The notes under the pieces are model-generated. The model saw nothing but the letters and a program-made list of their open reading frames with translations, was not told the DNA's origin and made no database searches. 13,076 bases of DNA from Actinomycetota bacterium. Its GTDB lineage: Bacteria; Actinomycetota; Geothermincolia; Fen-727; Anoxymicrobiaceae. Below are positions 6,869-11,283 of the stretch, in pieces. Every line of letters starts with the position of its first letter. Position 1 is the first letter of the stretch. Both the position numbers and the translations under genes were made by a program. The stretch spans positions 1 through 13,076 of the forward strand of contig JAENXM010000024.1 of the NCBI GenBank assembly GCA_016649525.1, read 5' to 3'.

Positions 6869-6874
6869 TAGTCT

Positions 6875-7171
6875 GTGAAGATATACGTCGGCAATTTGAG
6901 TTATTCTATCGACTCCGAGGACCTCCGGGCAGCCTTCGCGGAATTCGGGGCGGTCGATTCGGCGGAAGTGGTAGTCGACCGCAATACCAACAGGTCCCGC
7001 GGCTTCGGGTTCGTCGAGATGAGTAACGACGAAGAGGCAAAAGCAGCCATCGAGGGTCTTAACGGAAAGGACCTCGACGGCAGGGCGCTGAACGTGAACG
7101 AGGCTCGGCCGCGCAGGAACGATTCCGGCCGCGGTGGCGGGGGCGGGGGCGGGGGCTCGTACCGCTATTAA
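6875..7171 (+). CDS. RRM-type single-stranded RNA-binding protein with glycine-rich tail
   Basis: This 98-residue protein is a single RNA recognition motif that binds single-stranded RNA through aromatic residues on its beta sheet. RNP2 is IYVGNL (residues 3-8) and RNP1 is RGFGFVEM (42-49), with Tyr4, Phe44 and Phe46 in the usual RNA-stacking positions. An Arg-rich hinge (ARPRRNDSGR) leads to a tail of eight consecutive glycines and SYRY. This is the architecture of bacterial cold-inducible or RNA-chaperone Rbp proteins. The GTG start is fixed by AGGAGGTGAT (6860-6869), an almost complete match to the 16S anti-SD, so translation should be strong. The gene stands alone, with its own promoter and a leader carrying a terminator and a small ORF, which suggests attenuation. 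The RNA targets are unknown. Confidence 0.93.
   Translation: MKIYVGNLSYSIDSEDLRAAFAEFGAVDSAEVVVDRNTNRSRGFGFVEMSNDEEAKAAIEGLNGKDLDGRALNVNEARPRRNDSGRGGGGGGGGSYRY
7129..7157 (+). repeat. GGCGGG hexamer repeat encoding the glycine tail
   Basis: The 3' end of the RRM gene consists of near-perfect tandem GGCGGG units. Gain or loss of a unit adds or removes two glycines without shifting the frame. This is a low-complexity stretch liable to replication slippage or assembly error. Confidence 0.7.
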
Positions 7172-7229
7172 TTAAATGAATATGAAGAGCGCTTAGTCAG
7201 TAAGAAGATCCCCATTTGCATCTTCATAC

Positions 7230-7568
7230 CTACTTGAAGCGTGGTCCCAGGAACAGCATTCTCGCAGAGTGCGACAGGAACTGAAGGGGTCTCTCCAACG
7301 CTTTGCGCTCTTCCACCTTCAGGCGGCCATCCTCCATCGACACCACGAACATGGTCCTGCCGCTTTTCGGGTTTCTTCGCGGGAAGTCGGAGCGAACGTG
7401 ATAGGAAGCCTGACCTTCCACGCGGCTCTCCCGTCGGAGGATCGCCGTTTCGGCAGTCAATTTGGCTGGCTCGAGAAAGCATATCGTCTCGTGCAGGCGC
7501 ACGGGCTCGTGGTGATTCGAGGCCGATACAAGGCCACACATACCGGGCAGGCGCCGCACCCATCGCAC
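7230..7568 (-). CDS. Hypothetical ORF, probable downstream half of a frameshifted gene
   Basis: The longest form of this frame runs 112 codons from a GTG at 7568, but that start lies inside the ferredoxin-like ORF and has no SD. From about residue 22 (ASNHHEPVRLHETICFLEPAKL) onward the codons are rich in G/C at third positions and the sequence reads like a real protein, including VEGQASYHVRSDFPRRNP and FLSHSARMLFLGPRFK. This frame is -1 relative to the ferredoxin-like ORF. The natural reading is one gene of about 120 codons with an N-terminal cysteine cluster, broken by an indel somewhere between 7568 and 7457. I do not recognise the family. The alternative is an independent ORF with an unseen start. 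It ends 59 bases from the convergent RRM gene. Confidence 0.4.
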   Translation of the reverse strand: MRWVRRLPGMCGLVSASNHHEPVRLHETICFLEPAKLTAETAILRRESRVEGQASYHVRSDFPRRNPKSGRTMFVVSMEDGRLKVEERKALERPLQFLSHSARMLFLGPRFK

Positions 7569-7597
7569 TTCTGCTCGTCAATGATGATGCGCTCCAT
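7457..7597 (-). CDS. Short ferredoxin-like ORF with CxxCxxCxxC cluster (probable 5' half of broken gene)
   Basis: From an ATG at 7597 with GGGGTG four bases upstream, the frame reads MERIIIDEQKCDGCGACPVC and stops after 46 codons at 7457. KCDGCGAC plus a fourth cysteine three residues on resembles the first half of a 4Fe-4S ferredoxin motif, although the canonical spacing is C-x2-C-x2-C-x3-CP. After about residue 25 the translation loses protein-like character (SPCACTRRYAFSSQPN) while the -1 frame gains it, so the gene probably continues in that frame as described for the overlapping ORF. Iron-sulfur binding is a motif-based inference. It follows the 54-codon ORF by 24 bases and may be the distal gene of the rhamnulokinase operon. 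Confidence 0.45.
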   Translation of the reverse strand: MERIIIDEQKCDGCGACPVCVALYRPRITTSPCACTRRYAFSSQPN

Positions 7598-7621
7598 CCG
7601 TCACCCCGTGCCTATTGACCC

Positions 7622-7786
7622 TCATGTCACTCTCGAATTGACGAGGAGGAACCTCGTAACGCGGTTTCCGGATAACCCCAGAAGGATCCGCCCCAGGTAT
7701 CGAAGCGACTCACGTAACCACTCGTCATGGGCGCTGTCCAAGTCCTGAACCCTTCTCTTCAGCTCTTCCGTCTTATCGTCCGGCAT
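7622..7786 (-). CDS. Small hypothetical protein overlapping the rhamnulokinase 3' end
   Basis: A 54-codon ORF begins at an ATG (7786) inside the last codons of the rhamnulokinase gene, overlapping it by 14 bases in another frame, and ends with TGA at 7622. A GGGGG run lies about six bases before the ATG. The N-terminal half is charged and probably helical (MPDDKTEELKRRVQDLDSAH). The C-terminal half is amphipathic to hydrophobic (RYLGRILLGL, then RFLLVN). There is no signal peptide and no family I recognise. The overlap suggests translational coupling to rhaB, and third positions are moderately GC-rich as in real genes here. It could also be a fragment of a decaying gene, given the broken ORF that follows. 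Confidence 0.45.
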   Translation of the reverse strand: MPDDKTEELKRRVQDLDSAHDEWLRESLRYLGRILLGLSGNRVTRFLLVNSRVT

Positions 7787-9281
7787 CTCTTGCCCCCGAT
7801 TGCCTCTTCACGTCCAGAAAGCGCTCGTAGGCAGTATCCCACTCCAAGGTGCCTGCCGGAGTGAACTTTTCAAGCTCAAATGAGCTCCTTGCGACCCGGC
7901 GGATATCTTCAAGGGAGGACAGAAAGCCCAGGCCCATCGCCTGCGCGAGGACGTTGCCCGCGGCAGTCGCCTCTACGGGGCCCGCTATCACGGGCAGCCC
8001 GGTGGCATCCGAGGTGAACCGGCAGAGGAGCCTGTTGCGAGAGCCGCCGCCGACGATGTGAATCCTGTTTATAGGTTGAGCGCGCATCTTCCTCAACTGC
8101 TCCAGCACCTCCCTGTACCTTAGCGCAAGCCCCTCCATGATAACGCGGACCAGTCCGGCATGCCCGCGAGGCGCCCTCTGTCCCGTTTCACCCAGGTAGC
8201 GGGCAATCGCCTCTGGCATCGACGGCGGGTTCAAGAACTCCTCGTGATCCGGGTCCATGATCGCCTGGAACGGCTCGGCTTCCCCTGCCATGTCCGCCAG
8301 TTCCTCATACGAATATTCACGTTCGCCCGCCCAGGCCTCCCGGCACCGCTGGAGCAGCCACAGGCCCATGATGTTTTTCAAAAAACGGTTGGTCCCGTAG
8401 ACCCCGCCCTCGTTCGTGAAGTTGAATCGTATCGAGTCGGCGGTGATAACCGGTTCGGTAGTCTCGACTCCCATGAGCGACCATGTGCCTGAGCTGATGT
8501 AAGCCCAGTCATCCCCCTCGGCGGGGACTGCCGCAACAGCGGACGCCGTATCGTGGCTCCCGGTCGCGATGATTGGAATGCCGCCCAGTCCCGTCTCGGT
8601 GCCGACCTTCTCAGACAGACTTCCGACGACCGTCCCCGGCTGGACCACCTCCTGCATCATGCCGCTCGAGATGCCGAGAGCATCGAAAATCTCCTGCTCC
8701 CAGTCTCCCCTGGAAGGATTGAAAAGCTGTGAGGTTGTGGCGAAAGTGAACTCCGATTTCATTTCACCGGTAAGCATGTAGTTGAAAAGGTCGGGCATGA
8801 AAAGGAGGTCGCCCGCTTCTTCCAGAAGCGGCGATCTATCCCTCACCATTGAGAAAAGCTGGAACAGGGTATTGAAACGCATCAGCTGGATACCCGTCAG
8901 CTCGTAAAGCCTCTCTCTCGAGATAATCCTCGTGAAGCCTTCGATGGTGCCTTCGGTGCGGTCGTCACGATAAGCGAATGGAAGCCCCAGGACGGCGCCG
9001 TCGCGATCCAGCAGCGCGAAGTCCACTCCCCAGGTGTCGATCCCGATGCCGGAGGGGCTCGAGGTCACCTTGCGCGAGCATCGATTGATCGCTTTCTTGA
9101 TCTGCCTGAACAGGGCGTGAATGTCCCAGTGAAGGTGCCCCGAATCACGCACCATCTCGTTCGGGAACCGGTCAAGCTCGTCTAGCAGCAGTTTCTTGTC
9201 TTTCAGCGAGCCGACAAAAGCCCTGCCGCTCTCCGCTCCCAGATCAAATGCCAGGAATGAGGCCTCCATAAGCGACTCCAC
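7773..9281 (-). CDS. rhaB: Rhamnulokinase (FGGY family)
   Basis: This protein closely follows the rhamnulokinase pattern. It phosphorylates L-rhamnulose at O-1 with ATP, the second step of L-rhamnose breakdown. Visible are the phosphate loop AFDLGAESGR (residues 11-20 from the GTG), GIDTWGVDFALLD (80-92), the catalytic aspartate of GSHDTASAVAAVP (Asp244), YISSGTWSLMGVE, and the rhamnulokinase-typical NFTNEGG plus NRFLKNIMGLWLLQ. The adenosine site is HIVGGGSRNRLLCRFTSDAT and GPVEATAAGNVLAQAMGLG. The GTG at 9281 gives 502 residues. The in-frame ATG at 9269 (498 residues, starting MEASFLAFDLG) has GGAG six bases upstream and matches the usual N-terminus better, so I prefer it. No rhamnose isomerase, aldolase or transporter lies in the window. 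Kinases of related deoxysugars cannot be excluded. Confidence 0.88.
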   Translation of the reverse strand: MESLMEASFLAFDLGAESGRAFVGSLKDKKLLLDELDRFPNEMVRDSGHLHWDIHALFRQIKKAINRCSRKVTSSPSGIGIDTWGVDFALLDRDGAVLGLPFAYRDDRTEGTIEGFTRIISRERLYELTGIQLMRFNTLFQLFSMVRDRSPLLEEAGDLLFMPDLFNYMLTGEMKSEFTFATTSQLFNPSRGDWEQEIFDALGISSGMMQEVVQPGTVVGSLSEKVGTETGLGGIPIIATGSHDTASAVAAVPAEGDDWAYISSGTWSLMGVETTEPVITADSIRFNFTNEGGVYGTNRFLKNIMGLWLLQRCREAWAGEREYSYEELADMAGEAEPFQAIMDPDHEEFLNPPSMPEAIARYLGETGQRAPRGHAGLVRVIMEGLALRYREVLEQLRKMRAQPINRIHIVGGGSRNRLLCRFTSDATGLPVIAGPVEATAAGNVLAQAMGLGFLSSLEDIRRVARSSFELEKFTPAGTLEWDTAYERFLDVKRQSGARDAGR

Positions 9282-9297
9282 TGGATCTCGCCGGTGA

Positions 9298-9378
9298 TCA
9301 AATGAATTTTACGCGACAAGGACGACAACTGCATAGAAAAACTGTCTGCTCCGATGCGCCCTGGTTGACTAAAATCAT
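9298..9378 (-). CDS. Putative 26-codon Cys-rich leader ORF upstream of rhaB
   Basis: On the minus strand CTGGAGGTGACA precedes an ATG at 9378, an SD almost as good as the best in the window. The frame encodes 26 residues beginning MILVNQGASEQ, contains FLCSCRPCR, and ends with TGA at 9298, 19 bases before the first possible rhaB start. Three cysteines in six residues are unusual for this gene neighbourhood. It could be a regulatory leader peptide, a small metal- or redox-sensitive peptide, or the remains of an older start region. The strong SD is what makes it worth recording; there is no homology evidence. Confidence 0.4.
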   Translation of the reverse strand: MILVNQGASEQTVFLCSCRPCRVKFI

Positions 9379-9406
9379 TGTCACCTCCAGATAATGGCTG
9401 TATTAA
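9378..9406 (+). promoter_or_regulatory. Candidate promoter of the SHOCT gene
   Basis: TTGTCA (9378-9383) and TATTAA (9401-9406) are 17 bases apart on the plus strand, predicting a start near 9413 and a leader of about 30 bases. The AT-rich TATTAATATATT segment is the only such patch in this divergent region, so it may also serve transcription towards rhaB. Confidence 0.5.
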
Positions 9407-9442
9407 TATATTGGAAGGTGCAAAAGACCTGGAGGTGTGCAT

Positions 9443-9718
9443 ATGGCACAGTTTTTAGCAATAGCAGCGCCAGCGCTCTCGCGCATGTACGACCACATGG
9501 ATTTTGACGGAGGAGGATGGTTCTGGATAATGCTCATGATGATCATCGGCGCGATAATCGTCGTGCTGGTCGTCTACTTGTTGATCAGGGCCTTCTACCA
9601 CGGCGAGTTAACGCGTGGAACTGGAGTCCACGAGACCCCGATGGATATCGCAAAGCGCAGATACGCAGCCGGTGAGATAACCCGCGAGGAGTTTGAAAAA
9701 ATCAAGAACGACCTTTAG
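9443..9718 (+). CDS. SHOCT-domain small membrane protein
   Basis: This 91-residue protein has a short N-terminal region, one strong membrane segment (about residues 28-52: WFWIMLMMIIGAIIVVLVVYLLI) and a C-terminal SHOCT motif, MDIAKRRYAAGEITREEFEK, that ends the protein. SHOCT units are short helical hairpins found at the ends of many bacterial membrane proteins and are thought to mediate oligomerisation or protein contacts. CTGGAGGTG (9429-9437) is correctly spaced from the ATG at 9443. The overlapping GTG at 9437 would leave no room for that SD, so the ATG is chosen. It is transcribed away from rhaB and followed immediately by strong hairpins, so it is monocistronic. Function unknown. Confidence 0.85.
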   Translation: MAQFLAIAAPALSRMYDHMDFDGGGWFWIMLMMIIGAIIVVLVVYLLIRAFYHGELTRGTGVHETPMDIAKRRYAAGEITREEFEKIKNDL

Positions 9719-9748
9719 ACCGGGCTCTTAGCCCGGTTTTTAGTTTTT
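9719..9748 (+). terminator. Intrinsic terminator after the SHOCT gene
   Basis: ACCGGGCT (9719-9726) pairs with AGCCCGGT (9730-9737) around a CTT loop, followed by TTTTAGTTTTT. It begins directly after the stop codon of the SHOCT gene and is the first of several related hairpins. Confidence 0.85.
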
Positions 9749-9812
9749 AGACCGGGCTCTTAGCCCGGTTCATCGAGCCCGGCCTGAGAGGCCGGGCTAA
9801 AGAGGCCGGGCT
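9719..9812. repeat. Cluster of repeated GC hairpins between convergent genes
   Basis: The terminator hairpin is repeated with a 32-base period (arms 9719-9737 and 9751-9769, the second with identical arms and loop). A third, longer hairpin follows: AGCCCGGCCT (9776-9785) pairs with AGGCCGGGCT (9789-9798), and a second copy of that right arm lies at 9803-9812. All share the GCCCGG/CCGGGC core. The symmetric arms could end transcripts from either side, since the M24 gene also ends here at 9846, but only the plus-strand first copy has a good T tract. Confidence 0.7.
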
Positions 9813-9845
9813 TAATGAGTCACGTTTCAGAACCTGATCCCATTC

Positions 9846-11051
9846 TCAGGGGCTCTGCGAACATTCGCGGCCGCAGTCTATTATCCAGGGTTCAATAGGC
9901 AAACGGGAAAGGACCTCGTTCCCCGTCTCGGTGATGAGGAGCGGTCTCTCCAGGCGAAAGCCCGCAACGCCGGGCTTGTTGCATATCACGGCGACCATCT
10001 GGATGTATCCGGGCTCGACAGCGTAGTCGGGTTCGTTGTTTCCGGGTGAAGGGTGTTCACCCACGCACGGATACCACTCGTGCCCGAAGTGCCCGATGCC
10101 GTGGCCGAAACCGGGAAGCACCCAGTCGCCCCAGCCCTTCTCCTGCACGAACGCGTTCACGTTGCGTGCTACATCGCCGAGCGTCTTGCCGGGCTGCATC
10201 TCCTCTATCACCTTGTAGCAGGTCCCCACGTATGCGTCGATGACCTCCCGCTGCTCCGGTGTAGGCTTTCCCATTATCGCGTTGTGCGCCACGTCGCCGA
10301 GCATCAACCAGTACATGCCGTGGAGGTCTATCATGACTGGCTCGCCACACTGAACAACCTTGTCTGTCGCCGGCGTGCAGCCTCCCCAGAACCACCAGGT
10401 GCGGTAGCCGGAGGCTATCTCCTGGCCGCCGGTGAAGGTCCAGGCGAACTGGCTGCCCAGCTCGCGCATCGTCGACTCCGCCACCCCCGCTATCTGCTTC
10501 TCGGAGATACCGACCCTCAATACGTCGCGAACCTCTTCATGCGCTGTATCCACCAGCGCAGTCGCCTGCCTCATGAGTTTGATCTCCTCCGGTTCCTTGA
10601 CAAGGGTGAAGCGGTCCATGAGTTCCGCGGCGTTCTTGAACCCTGCGCCGGGGAAGCGCTCTTTCAACTGCTCGTACTCGTACAGCGTGATGAACCCCTC
10701 GGGCAGGTAGTTTGTGGTACCGCTCTCGATCCCGATAGTACCTTTTCCAAGACCGAGCTCGTTTATGCGCGTGGCTATCAGGTCGAGGTAGTCAATACCG
10801 GGGAGTGCTCCGTAACCCACGACGTTATCGAGCCACGTCTCTTCGGCCAGGCGCCCGGCGTCGAGTACCGGAACGATGAGCTGGAGCTCGCCTTCCGCCG
10901 GCACTACGATGCAGCTCCTCCACGGGACGAAGCCGCCGGAAAGGTTTGTTATCGTCTTGAGCCTTGTACCGACAAGGACATCGACACCGGCCTTTTTCAG
11001 CTCTTCCTGGAAATTTGATATCCGGCGTGGGAAGTTGATGTAGGTCATCAT
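9846..11051 (-). CDS. M24-family peptidase homologue (Xaa-Pro peptidase/creatinase fold), one metal ligand missing
   Basis: This 401-residue protein has the creatinase N-terminal domain (about 1-150) and the pita-bread M24 domain of prolidases and Xaa-Pro aminopeptidases, which normally bind two metal ions through Asp, Asp, His, Glu and Glu. Asp242 (VMIDLHG) and Asp253 (MLGDVAHNA) have the canonical 11-residue spacing, and His317 lies in GFGHGIGHFGHE. Glu368 in GFRLERPLLIT is the last ligand. The first glutamate (family EPG) should lie 14 residues before it, but that position is Ala354 in QMVAVICNKPG. The enzyme may therefore use one metal, act like creatinase-type homologues, or have another role. 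The start is the ATG at 11051, with AAGGAGGG (11065-11058) six bases upstream; a longer upstream frame has no SD. It stands alone in the minus direction. Confidence 0.88.
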   Translation of the reverse strand: MMTYINFPRRISNFQEELKKAGVDVLVGTRLKTITNLSGGFVPWRSCIVVPAEGELQLIVPVLDAGRLAEETWLDNVVGYGALPGIDYLDLIATRINELGLGKGTIGIESGTTNYLPEGFITLYEYEQLKERFPGAGFKNAAELMDRFTLVKEPEEIKLMRQATALVDTAHEEVRDVLRVGISEKQIAGVAESTMRELGSQFAWTFTGGQEIASGYRTWWFWGGCTPATDKVVQCGEPVMIDLHGMYWLMLGDVAHNAIMGKPTPEQREVIDAYVGTCYKVIEEMQPGKTLGDVARNVNAFVQEKGWGDWVLPGFGHGIGHFGHEWYPCVGEHPSPGNNEPDYAVEPGYIQMVAVICNKPGVAGFRLERPLLITETGNEVLSRLPIEPWIIDCGRECSQSP

Positions 11052-11085
11052 GGGTATCCCTCCTTCGGGTGCTGGACCGTGCCTT

Positions 11086-11094
11086 AGTATAACA
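11086..11094 (-). promoter_or_regulatory. Extended -10 promoter of the M24 gene
   Basis: The minus strand reads TGTTATACT, a TGn-extended -10 box with five of six consensus bases. It would start transcription about 28 bases before the ATG, leaving room for the SD. No clear -35 is present, which is common for extended -10 promoters. Confidence 0.55.
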
Positions 11095-11228
11095 GAAGAA
11101 GGGTCAGGTCTTGCTTCTTGCGTCACCGGTGCCGGTGGTTAGCGAGGCAACAAGTGAATCCCTGTTAACATGGAGGCCCTTGTATCCTCTCAAAGGTTTT
11201 CATCACGGGCTTCTAAGGGCAACAGATG

Positions 11229-11252
11229 GAGCCGGCCGTAACCGGCCGGCTC
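11229..11252 (-). terminator. Possible terminator hairpin after the AP-superfamily gene
   Basis: A perfect 10-bp stem (GAGCCGGCCG, loop TAAC, CGGCCGGCTC) lies 32 bases past the stop codon of the minus-strand hydrolase gene. The stem is very stable but no U run follows on either strand, so termination is plausible rather than clear. Confidence 0.5.
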
Positions 11253-11283
11253 TCATCCGTACTTCCGGTTCCATTATCGACTA

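Noticed and set aside
7168..7581. Minus-strand ORF of 137 codons overlapping the ferredoxin-like region
   Set aside because: It is a low-complexity, Arg/Pro/Gly-rich translation in the third frame without an SD; the other two frames carry the protein-like segments.
9382..9437. Nine-base inverted repeat CACCTCCAG / CTGGAGGTG as an operator or hairpin
   Set aside because: Each arm is the SD of one of two divergent ORFs, which explains the symmetry; the predicted plus-strand transcript starts downstream of the left arm, so the hairpin would not form there.
10053..11018. Plus-strand ORF of 321 codons opposite the M24 gene
   Set aside because: The minus-strand frame has intact M24 motifs and a strong SD; the plus-strand translation has neither an SD nor domain signatures.
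11124..11131. Palindrome CACCGGTG near the M24 promoter as a regulator site
   Set aside because: An eight-base GC-rich palindrome is expected by chance and no second copy or flanking symmetry supports it.
11150..11220. Twelve-codon minus-strand ORF upstream of the M24 gene as a leader peptide
   Set aside because: It has no SD and lies upstream of the predicted -10 element, so it would not be in the M24 transcript.
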